From Myxococcales bacterium (GTDB taxonomy: Bacteria > Myxococcota_C > UBA6777): a stretch of DNA of 64,000 nucleotides. The position numbers and the translations under genes were made by a program. Each line of letters begins with the position of its first letter. Positions within the stretch are counted from its first letter, which is position 1. The stretch is from contig JACKEL010000008.1 in assembly GCA_020632975.1 (NCBI GenBank), positions 124,001 to 188,000 on the forward strand, given 5' to 3'. The notes beneath the pieces were generated by a model. The model did no database searches. It was given only the letters and a program-made list of their open reading frames with translations, and was not told where the DNA came from. This document shows positions 25,467 to 33,729 of the stretch, piece by piece.

Positions 25467-27221
25467 TCAAAGAAGTTCTTCGATCAAGCGGAAACTGCTC
25501 TTGGTATTCTTTTTAAAGGTGAAGAGATATGCACGCGAAACATATCCCGCCTTTTTAATTTCGATCTGTACGCGTTTGCCCACTTCCCTTCGAATTGTCA
25601 AGGGGGTTACGCCGATTTTCTGACCATCCACAAAGACATCTGCCCCAGCAGGCGTGGTCTGGATGCGATAAGACAAACGCGTCGCTTTCGGCTGCACAGG
25701 GTTCGTTTTCTCAGGGCCTGCCTCTCGTCCCACAGGGGGCGTTGTGCGTTCGACAGGTGCCTTCTCTACAGCCCCACCGCCACGACGCTTGGTGCGACGA
25801 GTTTTGCGACGACGCCAACGACCTCGACGACGCTTGTTTTTGCGGGGGCGTACACGCTCTTCGGGTTCTCCCCGCGTTTCGGGCTCCGTGCTCTTTTCTT
25901 CTTTGGCGGGGCTGCCAGCCTTTTTGTCGTCCACCAAAGCGAGCGGTTTGGCTTCCATCGAAAGCGGTGGGGGTGTCCGCACGGGATCAGGCCCCCACTG
26001 TGCCACACGTTTCAGCGGCTTTTTGGGAGGCGGAGGCGGATTCATAAAACGAAAAGCCCCCACACCAACCGCCAAAAGTAAGACGGCCACAAACACACCC
26101 ATCGCCACAGAGCGCAAGGGGCGCGCAGGCGGAACAGCGGGCGAGATCATCTTGTATTCGATCACATGGCGTTTGGGCATCGGGAAAAGGCCCGTCGCTT
26201 CGCCCGAATCGTGATAGATGTCTTCCCAGATGGGATCAATACCCACGGATCGCATCGCTTGTTCGAGGGTTTGGTTAAACTCACGAGCATTTTGAAAACG
26301 ATCCGCAGGATCTTTGGAGAGGGCTTTCGCAACGATCACTTCAAGGATCTCAGGATACTCGCGGTCGGGATTGATCTCCGACAAACGCGGAGGCAGCGCT
26401 TCCAATTGAAGGCGCATGGTGTCGCGGTTGGAGCCTCCATCAAAGACCCGCGCCCCCGTCAAAAGCTCGGCCAAGATCACGCCACAAGCATACAAGTCCG
26501 CGCGGTGATCGATGCGGTGCAACTCGCCACGCACCTGTTCTGGACACATGTAGAAAGGCGTACCAATCGCGGCTCCATGTTGCTGAAGCTCATCTTTCTT
26601 TTCGTCGCGATGCTCAAAGTGGCGCCCGACCATGTGCGCGATCCCAAAGTCCACGATCTTGACCAACATCCGACCGCGACTTCCCATCGTCATAATGATG
26701 TTTTCGGGCTTGAGGTCGCGGTGAACGATCCCACGTTCATGGGCATATTCGAGCGCGTCGAGTAACTGCAACATCAATGCAAGCACCCAACCCCACTTGA
26801 GATTGCGGTTCAAACGCCACAAGCGATACAGACTTTTTCCTTCAAGCCATTCACAAATAAGGTAAGGCCCCAACTCTTCAGAGACCCCAAAGTCGATCAC
26901 TTGCACCACGTTTTCGTGACGCAACTCCGCCATCACCAAGGCTTCTCGCTGAAATCGCTCAAAGAACTTTTCTTCCTTGGCCCACTTCGGCTGCAAAAGC
27001 TTGACTGCAAAAGGGTTTTTCAGCGTAACGTGTTGGGCTTCATACACCGCACCAAAGCCACCTTGGCCCACCAAGCGCATCAATTGGTAGTTTCCCACCA
27101 CCAACGCATCCTCGGACCAGTCCTTTTCCCCTTGGGCAACCTCTTGCCGTGGAAGCCCGTACCCCCCAGCAACCACATGCACAGGGCGATTCGTCTTTTC
27201 TTCGTGCTTCAGCGTCGTCAT
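25467..27221 (-). CDS. Ser/Thr protein kinase with C-terminal PEGA domain
   Basis: A 584-residue Hanks-type kinase. The cytoplasmic kinase domain (about 44-320) has the glycine loop VGQGGFGAVY, catalytic Lys in FAVKLL, HRDLKPEN, the Mg-binding VDFGIA and GTPFYMCPEQ. A membrane segment lies at about 372-392, followed by a Pro/Lys/Arg-rich linker and, at about 515-584, a PEGA domain (TPAGADVFVDGQKIGVTPL) on the outer side. Such kinases phosphorylate Ser/Thr on target proteins in response to envelope signals; substrate unknown. ATG 27221 has AAGGT seven bases upstream and is preferred to an earlier start at 27263. Confidence 0.93.
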   Translation of the reverse strand: MTTLKHEEKTNRPVHVVAGGYGLPRQEVAQGEKDWSEDALVVGNYQLMRLVGQGGFGAVYEAQHVTLKNPFAVKLLQPKWAKEEKFFERFQREALVMAELRHENVVQVIDFGVSEELGPYLICEWLEGKSLYRLWRLNRNLKWGWVLALMLQLLDALEYAHERGIVHRDLKPENIIMTMGSRGRMLVKIVDFGIAHMVGRHFEHRDEKKDELQQHGAAIGTPFYMCPEQVRGELHRIDHRADLYACGVILAELLTGARVFDGGSNRDTMRLQLEALPPRLSEINPDREYPEILEVIVAKALSKDPADRFQNAREFNQTLEQAMRSVGIDPIWEDIYHDSGEATGLFPMPKRHVIEYKMISPAVPPARPLRSVAMGVFVAVLLLAVGVGAFRFMNPPPPPKKPLKRVAQWGPDPVRTPPPLSMEAKPLALVDDKKAGSPAKEEKSTEPETRGEPEERVRPRKNKRRRGRWRRRKTRRTKRRGGGAVEKAPVERTTPPVGREAGPEKTNPVQPKATRLSYRIQTTPAGADVFVDGQKIGVTPLTIRREVGKRVQIEIKKAGYVSRAYLFTFKKNTKSSFRLIEELL

Positions 27222-27331
27222 TGTGTAACCTTTTATGTTGCTTCTCTTCGCAAGAAGATACAAAGCCCTGATATTTGACCAAAAAAACTTCGTTGTCTAG
27301 ATCATCGCACGTCACAGAGGTGTTGCGTGCT

Positions 27332-28360
27332 CTACAACAGACTGTAACGCAAGAGCGACCCAGGATGTTCCTGTAAGCGCCCCAAAGCACGTAGCCAATC
27401 CACGTGCCGCACAGCCTCGCTCATCACCAAAAAGGTGGCCTGGCGCGCAAGATGCTCACCAAACATCGCTTCCGCCAGCTCAAACAACGAAAGCTGCCCA
27501 TCTTCCAAGATCGACATCACACGCTTTTGACGGCGCGTGAGATGGTAGATCGCCCGCTGTGCGGACTGGGTAACCTCCTGAAAGCTCGCTCCATGTCCTG
27601 GAATAGCCCACTGGATGGGAAGTTCGGACATCTTTTCAAGCGAAGCCGTGTAAGCCTCAAGCCCTTGCCACGACGAAGGCGCAGCCTCTTGAGGGTACCA
27701 CAGAGGATTCGACGTGATGCGAGGTAACAACGCATCACCTGTCACGAGGATCTGCGCCTCTTCAAACCAATACGCCACGCACCAAGGACTATGGCCAGGA
27801 ACGTGCAGCGGCAAGACACGATGACGACCCGCGATCCACAAAGGCTCACCCACCACAAAAGGATCGGTGATCTCCACGGGGCCCGCTGTATCGTTGAAAT
27901 GGCTTGTGCGCTCTTGATGCAGTCCCATCAAGGTTTCATTTGCTCCTGCTTGCGACAACAAGCTCCCAAAAGCTTTTCTATCTAAGTCGGCAAATCTCAC
28001 GTAATCCTCATAACGCGAAACAGACTCCGACCAAGCAAACACCCGCGCACCACTCTCTTGAGCCAGTTCCCCCGCCAGGCCAAAGTGATCCAAGTGCGGA
28101 TGCGTCATGTAGATCTCGCCAAGATCACGGATGCGAAGCCCGTGTTCGGCCAGCGCCTCTTCGAGAGAATGACGATTCTCACCATGCCGCAAACCTGTAT
28201 CGATCAAAGCTGGCGGATCACCCAAGACCAAGGTGACATTCACAGGATCCACTGGAAACGGCGTATCCAAGGGGATTCGCACCAACCCACTGCCCAACAA
28301 GGCCTCTCGTTCTTCCTCGTTGGGCACAAAGTCCGCCCGCAACGCCTTCGCTTTCGACAT
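27332..28360 (-). CDS. MBL-fold metallo-hydrolase
   Basis: A 342-residue cytoplasmic protein of the metallo-beta-lactamase superfamily. Metal-binding motifs are THPHLDHFG (HxHxDH), VPGHSPWC, VTGDALL and GHGASF, the pattern of glyoxalase II-like hydrolases. The C-terminal 80 residues are helical (TRRQKRVMSIL, LSLFELAEAMF), like the winged-helix tail in LACTB2-like members. The substrate cannot be told. ATG 28360 has AAGGAG nine bases upstream. It is divergent from bfr across 419 bases. Confidence 0.88.
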   Translation of the reverse strand: MSKAKALRADFVPNEEEREALLGSGLVRIPLDTPFPVDPVNVTLVLGDPPALIDTGLRHGENRHSLEEALAEHGLRIRDLGEIYMTHPHLDHFGLAGELAQESGARVFAWSESVSRYEDYVRFADLDRKAFGSLLSQAGANETLMGLHQERTSHFNDTAGPVEITDPFVVGEPLWIAGRHRVLPLHVPGHSPWCVAYWFEEAQILVTGDALLPRITSNPLWYPQEAAPSSWQGLEAYTASLEKMSELPIQWAIPGHGASFQEVTQSAQRAIYHLTRRQKRVMSILEDGQLSLFELAEAMFGEHLARQATFLVMSEAVRHVDWLRALGRLQEHPGSLLRYSLL

Positions 28361-28665
28361 CAATGCTTCTCCTTCTTCTCAAAACAAGCGACCGCCCCCA
28401 CAACGACGCACAAACCACCCAACCAAAGAACCCCATCACAAAGAACCTTCGCCACCTCCACAAAAAGCTCCGTGGCGAAACCCCTCAAACCAAGTTCGTG
28501 CAAGACAACGCACAATCCACACAAAAGCAAGTTCCTGCCTCTTGTGCACCTGTTCGACCCCAAGGATCTCAGATTATACAGTGGATCCGAATAGTTTCTT
28601 GGGGATCTTTGTTTGTCTCCTTGACAAGCGAAGTCCATTCCATAAGCCTACGCCAATAATGTTTG

Positions 28666-28745
28666 CGTGAGCAACAAACCAGACCCCCTACACAGAAAAG
28701 CACATAAACAGCTATTTTTGTTTGGTTTATGGATGGTTGCTCACG
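28666..28745 (+). promoter_or_regulatory. 10-bp inverted repeat in the bfr leader
   Basis: CGTGAGCAAC (28666-28675) and GTTGCTCACG (28736-28745) are perfect inverted repeats 60 bases apart; an inner AAACC/GGTTT pair could extend the stem. The ribosome site of bfr starts about 20 bases after the second arm, so the arms could form a leader hairpin or a split operator. The rest of 28361-28665 shows no gene; short frames there lack ribosome sites. Confidence 0.4.
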
Positions 28746-28779
28746 GTGCGATTTCACGAGAGCAAAAGGAGCTAGAGCC

Positions 28780-29259
28780 ATGAAAGGCGACGACAAAGTC
28801 ATCGAGTATCTCAATATCGCCCTGACCAACGAGTTGACAGCGATCAACCAATACTTCTTGCATTCGCGCATCCTGATGGACTGGGGCATGACGAAGCTTG
28901 GGAAAAAAGCTTACGAAGAGTCCATCGAAGAGATGCAACACGCAGATGTCCTGATCAAGCGCATCCTGTTCCTCGAAGGACTTCCCCAGATGCAGGAACT
29001 GAACAAGCTGCGCATCGGCGAAGATGTCAAAGAGATCATCGAGTGCGATCTTCAACTCGAACACAAAGCCATCCCCGATCTGCGCGATGCTGTCGACTAC
29101 TGCGAAAAAGTCCGTGACTACGTGACCCGCGACATCTTCAAAAAGATCCTCGATGATGAAGAAAGCCACGTGGACTGGCTCGAAACACAGCTCAACTTGA
29201 TCAGCAAGATGGGCGTGGAAAACTACATCCAGTCTGTGTCTGACCCCATCGCAGAATAA
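28780..29259 (+). CDS. bfr: bacterioferritin
   Basis: A 159-residue iron-storage protein that forms 24-subunit shells and oxidises Fe(II). All ferroxidase ligands are present at the standard positions: Glu18, Glu51, His54, Glu94, Glu127 and His130; the haem ligand Met52 is there as well (EEMQHAD). Length matches the family. ATG 28780 has AAAGGAG eight bases upstream; the upstream extension of the frame has no ribosome site. The partner ferredoxin gene bfd follows on the same strand after a 441-base gap with its own promoter-like site. Confidence 0.97.
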   Translation: MKGDDKVIEYLNIALTNELTAINQYFLHSRILMDWGMTKLGKKAYEESIEEMQHADVLIKRILFLEGLPQMQELNKLRIGEDVKEIIECDLQLEHKAIPDLRDAVDYCEKVRDYVTRDIFKKILDDEESHVDWLETQLNLISKMGVENYIQSVSDPIAE

Positions 29260-29356
29260 TCCACTCCCCAACGATTCCCCCACCTTTCTCGGCACACCTC
29301 GCTTCCCCTTGCAAATCACCACCCCGACCGCTTTTTTCTCCATCTCGTTTGGACTA

Positions 29357-29385
29357 TTGACTTATTGTTGCATGCGTTCTAGATA
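29357..29385 (+). promoter_or_regulatory. sigma70-type promoter candidate upstream of bfd
   Basis: TTGACT (29357-29362), a 17-base spacer and TAGATA (29380-29385) match the housekeeping promoter pattern well. Transcription would start near 29392 and give a leader of about 310 bases for bfd, containing the duplicated hairpins. A pyrimidine-rich stretch (29260-29345) lies between bfr and this site. Confidence 0.55.
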
Positions 29386-29405
29386 AAACAGTTAGATACG
29401 GCAGG

Positions 29406-29559
29406 AGCATGCCCTACTTGTTCTACTTGAGTCTTCTTGGAGAACAAGTAAGTCATACTACTCGCATAGTTACCCGTTCTCTTTATAAAAAGGAGGCGCG
29501 TGCCGTACTTGTTCTACATGTTGTTTGGGCAACCTAGAGAACAAGTAAGTCACTCGACT
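29406..29559 (+). repeat. duplicated hairpin element in the bfd leader
   Basis: Two direct copies of an element share TGCC(C/G)TACTTGTTCTAC and AGAACAAGTAAGTCA. Each contains the same perfect 10-bp inverted repeat, TACTTGTTCT / AGAACAAGTA: arms 29415-29424 with 29441-29450 (16-base loop), and 29506-29515 with 29538-29547 (22-base loop). The loops differ while the arms are identical, which indicates selection on the arms. Copy two has an inner GTTG/CAAC pair. They could be tandem operators or RNA hairpins controlling bfd. Confidence 0.75.
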
Positions 29560-29625
29560 CATGGAAACCCTCTGTAGGTGAGAAAGCCACAAAACGCTCC
29601 TCCCCTACACCACACAAGCAATTCG

Positions 29626-29667
29626 CCACCCAAAACAAACACGCCCCGTCGGGTCTCTTTTGGGTGG
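29626..29667 (+). promoter_or_regulatory. hairpin just before bfd
   Basis: CCACCCAAAA (29626-29635) and TTTTGGGTGG (29658-29667) form a perfect 10-bp stem with a 22-base loop that itself holds CCCCGTCGGG. It ends 33 bases before the bfd start. The position suits an attenuator or translation control element. Confidence 0.5.
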
Positions 29668-29700
29668 TGTCTTACGTGCATCTGCACTATGGGGTCATTC

Positions 29701-29922
29701 ATGATTGTTTGTATCTGTCGTGCACTGAATGAGAAAAAGATCAACCAAAGCATCGATGAGGGAGCCACCACCGCTCGACAAGTCTACTGCTCGCTGGGTG
29801 TGAAGCCGAAATGTGGAAAGTGTTGTCGCGAGATCCAAGAGATGATCGACAGCGCACTCAGCACCCGCCTTCAAACCCTCCCCAACTTATCCTCTGAGTC
29901 TTCCATCGAACAACGCATCTAA
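29701..29922 (+). CDS. bfd: bacterioferritin-associated ferredoxin
   Basis: A 73-residue [2Fe-2S] protein that reduces the haem of bacterioferritin to release stored iron. Cluster ligands Cys4, Cys6, Cys38 and Cys41 match the family (MIVCICRALNE, then KCGKCC). The C-terminus is about ten residues longer than usual, polar and probably flexible. ATG 29701 is chosen because the family starts MIVC; ATG 29689 would add four residues, and neither has a strong ribosome site (GGGG lies about nine bases before 29701). It belongs functionally with bfr upstream. Confidence 0.92.
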   Translation: MIVCICRALNEKKINQSIDEGATTARQVYCSLGVKPKCGKCCREIQEMIDSALSTRLQTLPNLSSESSIEQRI

Positions 29923-29977
29923 TCCCCTCCCCGCGACGCTCCATCCCCCAACCCCCCCACGAAAAAAACGCATCAGT

Positions 29978-30000
29978 TTGTACGAATCCAAGACGTACAA
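29978..30000 (+). promoter_or_regulatory. TTGTACG / CGTACAA inverted repeat
   Basis: A perfect 7-bp inverted repeat (29978-29984, 29994-30000) with a 9-base loop, 220 bases upstream of the kinase gene and 55 bases after bfd. A further TTGTAC occurs at 30085-30090 inside the promoter candidate, so TTGTAC may be an operator half-site. Confidence 0.35.
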
Positions 30001-30057
30001 GAATAAAGAGCGCGCATCTGTGGGATGGAGCCGTCTTTGGGTCCAGATGCCGTTTGC

Positions 30058-30118
30058 CTGTCATTGACGATAGAAGGTGGGTTTTGTACACTGACCCGCA
30101 ACATCCTTTCAATGACAG
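30058..30118 (+). promoter_or_regulatory. promoter candidate bracketed by a 9-bp inverted repeat
   Basis: TTGACG (30064-30069), 17 bases, TACACT (30087-30092) make a fair housekeeping promoter. It is bracketed by CTGTCATTG (30058-30066) and CAATGACAG (30110-30118), perfect inverted repeats 43 bases apart; the first overlaps the -35 box. This is a layout suited to a repressor binding both arms. The downstream gene is a Ser/Thr kinase. Confidence 0.45.
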
Positions 30119-30199
30119 ACGCGTGCTGGTTCCGAACTCCAAACCACTGGTCCCCCCCAAACAAGCGGCCAGTACAACCACAAAGGCTTGGCGCGACTC

Positions 30200-32524
30200 G
30201 TGAGTTCTTCGCAACACGACCCCCACAACAACGCAAGCATCCACCCAAACGAAGCTGATCAACTCCTTGGTATGGAACTGGGTAATTATCGCTTGGTCGA
30301 GCGCCTTGGAGAAGGCGCATCCGCCGTTGTGTACCGCGCAGAACACATCCGACTGGGTATCCCCTACGCCATCAAGATCCTCCACCCCATCATCGCCACC
30401 CGCCAAGGGATGCGCGAACGCTTCTTGCGAGAAGCCCAAGCTGCGGGCTCTCTACGACACGAAAACGTCGTATTCATCGCAGACTTTGCGATCGATACAA
30501 AAATCGGTCCCTACATGGTCATGGAGTTTCTCGAAGGCGAGACCTTGCAGTCTGTCCTTGAACGAGAAGGCGCACTGACCATCGAACGCGTCCGAAATAT
30601 CACCAAGCAGATCTGCAAAGCCCTGATCGTTGCCCACGATATCGGGATCATCCACCGCGATCTCAAACCCGAAAATATCTTCCTCGTCCAAAGAAAAGGC
30701 GGAGAGACCGCAAAGATCCTCGACTTTGGTATCGCACGACTCGCCCAAAGCACACAAAACCTTACAGGTGCGGGCAACATCGTAGGAACACCGCTGTATA
30801 TGTCCCCCGAACAGTGCCGCGGAGAAGGTGAACTCACCGCATCTACCGACATCTACTCCTTTGGGGTAATGCTGTTTCAAATGCTCATGGGATACACCCC
30901 CTTCCAAGGGGATCACCCACAAAAACTCCTGATCGATCACTTTTTAGTTCCCGCTCCGCCCCTAAGCAACGCATTCCCCGAAGCTTTGCGCAAACTCCAA
31001 GCGGATCTCCTCGCCAAAACTCCCGAAGAGCGGCCTCCTGACATGGAAACCGTTTGGCGAAGACTCTCAGATGCCATCTCAACCACTTCGCCGCATCATA
31101 AACATGAGAAGGGCGCTTACGACGATGGCGATGAAGATGATTATACAGATCTGACCGCAGCGTTTGATCCTTTGCCTGATCCCAACTCTCCCACAGTAGC
31201 GGTTCGAGAAACCCACGGCGTCAGCGACTTTGCCCGTCTGACAGGACGTTCCGTTGATCGCGAAGAAACTGACATCGCTCAGCAACGACCTGCCAACTAC
31301 CATACACCCCTTCCTACGGGCTCTCCTCGCCTCTCGATCGGCGAACACGATCCCAATTTTGAGTACGATCGCCAGACCATGGAGTCCCTACCCGCCATGA
31401 CCCCTGACCTCATGGCGAAACAACACAACCCTGTGTTTGTCCAACAAAATCAGGTCTCTCGGGATCTCTCCTCGCCCACACAGCTCTCTCTCGAACCAAG
31501 CACCGCGCAAAACAACGATGACACCGACGGTTTCAAGCAGATCCAACAACCAAGAGAGCTTCCCTCGTCGCTTTCTTCGTCATCTTTGCCATCGTCCACG
31601 CCTTCACCCGACACGGACGAAGAACTTCTCAAAGACCTCGCTCTCTATGCTTCGAGTCCAACGCCCGCATCTTCATCCGCTTGGGAAAGCACGACCCCAC
31701 CGCAAACAGCGTGGCCCAATGCTTCGCAAGGCAATTCTTCTAACCCTTGGCAGGGCGACACGTGGTCGGATCCCAATACCTCGCTCCGCGTCCATCAAAG
31801 CGATCCTGCCTTGGATCAACTGCTTGAGTTCTCCGCCCCCCAGATGCCCGAAAATACAAGCGCACAGACAGAGATCCACATCGCAGCAGCACCCCTCGAA
31901 GACGATGTGCCCAATGTCAGCGAGATGGAACTCAACTTTAACCAGTACACACAAACCGAGCTTCGTGCGCCTGACTTCTCGAATTATTCGGGATCTTCCC
32001 CCAACACCAAGCAGAACAAGAAAAATGTGTTCCTCATCGTCCTTTTCCTTGCGCTTGTGGGTGGTGCAGGACTGGGTCTGTACCTCTTGATCACTTTCTT
32101 TTCCACGCCCAATGAGGTTCCTCCTCCACCGCTCAACCAAAAGCATCTACGTCTTGTCCAAAGCCTCGATGCGGTCACGGTTTGCAGCCCCGAACCCAAA
32201 CAAATCTGCGTGCGATCCTTTAGTACAAAACCCCAAACAACTTTCTATTACATCCCGCAAGGCTCACAAAAACGCGAATCTTCCGAGCAAACCAAGTCTT
32301 ACTGCTTTTGTTCTTCTCCCAACAGCAAAGCAGAACTCCATGCCACGGTCTTTGGGGCCGATGGCAAACCCATCAAACTGCAAAGTAGTGTCCATCTCAA
32401 ACAACCGCTTCTCGTCGTGTTTGACTTCGACACCAAGCAAACACAGTCCTACCCAGCGCACTTTGCAAGAAAAGCCCAAAAAACACTGCCGCCACTCCGC
32501 CCCACCCCTCGCAAGACTCCCTGA
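30200..32524 (+). CDS. Ser/Thr protein kinase with long disordered linker and one membrane segment
   Basis: A 774-residue Hanks-type kinase. The kinase domain (about 25-290) has LGEGASAVVY, YAIKIL, HRDLKPEN, LDFGIARL and GTPLYMSPEQ. About 320 residues of Ser/Thr/Pro/Gln/Asp-rich linker follow, a membrane segment at 609-633 (VFLIVLFLALVGGAGLGLY) and an outer domain of about 130 residues with several Cys and no recognised fold. The start is uncertain: GTG 30200 is used, TTG 30188 is equally open, and ATG 30272 would begin at the kinase domain. Possible autophosphorylation of the Ser/Thr-rich linker is inference. Confidence 0.92.
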   Translation: MSSSQHDPHNNASIHPNEADQLLGMELGNYRLVERLGEGASAVVYRAEHIRLGIPYAIKILHPIIATRQGMRERFLREAQAAGSLRHENVVFIADFAIDTKIGPYMVMEFLEGETLQSVLEREGALTIERVRNITKQICKALIVAHDIGIIHRDLKPENIFLVQRKGGETAKILDFGIARLAQSTQNLTGAGNIVGTPLYMSPEQCRGEGELTASTDIYSFGVMLFQMLMGYTPFQGDHPQKLLIDHFLVPAPPLSNAFPEALRKLQADLLAKTPEERPPDMETVWRRLSDAISTTSPHHKHEKGAYDDGDEDDYTDLTAAFDPLPDPNSPTVAVRETHGVSDFARLTGRSVDREETDIAQQRPANYHTPLPTGSPRLSIGEHDPNFEYDRQTMESLPAMTPDLMAKQHNPVFVQQNQVSRDLSSPTQLSLEPSTAQNNDDTDGFKQIQQPRELPSSLSSSSLPSSTPSPDTDEELLKDLALYASSPTPASSSAWESTTPPQTAWPNASQGNSSNPWQGDTWSDPNTSLRVHQSDPALDQLLEFSAPQMPENTSAQTEIHIAAAPLEDDVPNVSEMELNFNQYTQTELRAPDFSNYSGSSPNTKQNKKNVFLIVLFLALVGGAGLGLYLLITFFSTPNEVPPPPLNQKHLRLVQSLDAVTVCSPEPKQICVRSFSTKPQTTFYYIPQGSQKRESSEQTKSYCFCSSPNSKAELHATVFGADGKPIKLQSSVHLKQPLLVVFDFDTKQTQSYPAHFARKAQKTLPPLRPTPRKTP

Positions 32525-32622
32525 AATTTCACACCCTCGATCATCTTTGTTAGTCTCGGTCCATCGTCCTTTTGCGCAATGCAAAGGAAAGTCTAACTCC
32601 TTAGAGAACCGAGGCCCAAACG

Positions 32623-33678
32623 ATGCCAACGCCGATCCCACGACCTGAGCTTGCTCCTGAAAAGTCCACACCTCACCCCATCCCCAAAGAGATCGCTCGA
32701 CTCTTGCGAAAAGGCATCGCACTTGATGTCGAGATGTCTTGGGGACGCACGCTGCGCTTTGCCCTGATCTGCTTTCCCTGTTTTTGGGTCACATTTACCG
32801 CGCTTGGCATCGCATGGGGTCCAACGGCAGGTGTGATGCTCTGGGCGCTCGGATGGAGCGCGCTGAGTACCCTGCTCGCTTATGTGCCCTTCTATTTGTT
32901 GGCTCCCCTTTGGACCAAAGCCCCGACGCTCCTGCTACAAGGACAACAACTCTCGCTACAAAAGAAAGAAAAAGTCCTGTGGTCCGTCGATATGGAAGCC
33001 CCCTTCGCAGCAGCATTGTTGTATCGCGACCATCGAGAAGACGCCTTGCTCATCCTCCAAAGACAGCCCCAACGCGATGTTTGCTACCTTTACGGGCGTT
33101 TCCGCATGCGGCATCCGCTGCCAAAGTCAGCGATCCCCATCACGCCACTTGGCTTTTCGCTCGCTGAACAAGCCATCGACTACCTTGACGCACACATGAT
33201 GCCCGATACTTCGAATGAATACTTGCCTTGGATCACCCAAGAAGTCTTTGCAGCCCCAGGCCACCGCCTCCAACAGCTTCGACTTCCGCTCCAAGAGTCG
33301 AGCCGTGCCCTGCGTGTCGAACCACAGCACCTCATCCTTATCGAAGATGGCGATATCCTTCATCGTTTCCCCCTCTCTCATCTCAATGTCCAAGCCTTCC
33401 GCCTGAAAGACACCCGCAAAGCCTCAGATAGCCTTTTGCTCTGCCTTTCTGACGAAGATCCCGAACATACCTACACCCCTGAAGAAACCCACATGATCTG
33501 GCTTGCGATCACTTGGCCACTCCCCCTTCACCTGATCCACCTTCCCCCCGCGCAGCCCGAAGAAGCCGAACAAGCCATCCGTTTTACTTGGCTTGATGCA
33601 CTCCTGCTGCTCCACGCTCTCCATCAACGTGGCGTGGTGTCCGTCCCCTTCTCTCTGTTTTCTCAGAAACAAGACTAA
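32623..33678 (+). CDS. two-TM membrane protein of unknown function
   Basis: A 351-residue protein with two adjacent hydrophobic segments (about residues 44-66 and 70-95) and a long cytoplasmic part of about 250 residues. A PH-like strand pattern (LWSVDMEAPFAAALLY, LLILQR...VCYLYGRF) is suggestive, but no family is recognised. ATG 32623 has GAGG eight bases upstream. It follows the kinase gene by 98 bases on the same strand and may be co-transcribed, though an imperfect stem (CCTTTTGC...GCAAAGG, about 32569-32588) lies in between. Confidence 0.75.
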   Translation: MPTPIPRPELAPEKSTPHPIPKEIARLLRKGIALDVEMSWGRTLRFALICFPCFWVTFTALGIAWGPTAGVMLWALGWSALSTLLAYVPFYLLAPLWTKAPTLLLQGQQLSLQKKEKVLWSVDMEAPFAAALLYRDHREDALLILQRQPQRDVCYLYGRFRMRHPLPKSAIPITPLGFSLAEQAIDYLDAHMMPDTSNEYLPWITQEVFAAPGHRLQQLRLPLQESSRALRVEPQHLILIEDGDILHRFPLSHLNVQAFRLKDTRKASDSLLLCLSDEDPEHTYTPEETHMIWLAITWPLPLHLIHLPPAQPEEAEQAIRFTWLDALLLLHALHQRGVVSVPFSLFSQKQD

Positions 33679-33729
33679 TTCTTACAAAAAACGAAGACAT
33701 CACCAAGACAGAAGTGACAACAGGCGGGA

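Noticed and set aside
28361..28779. Fur box or small gene upstream of bfr
   Set aside because: No good match to the Fur consensus; short frames lack ribosome sites and recognisable sequence.
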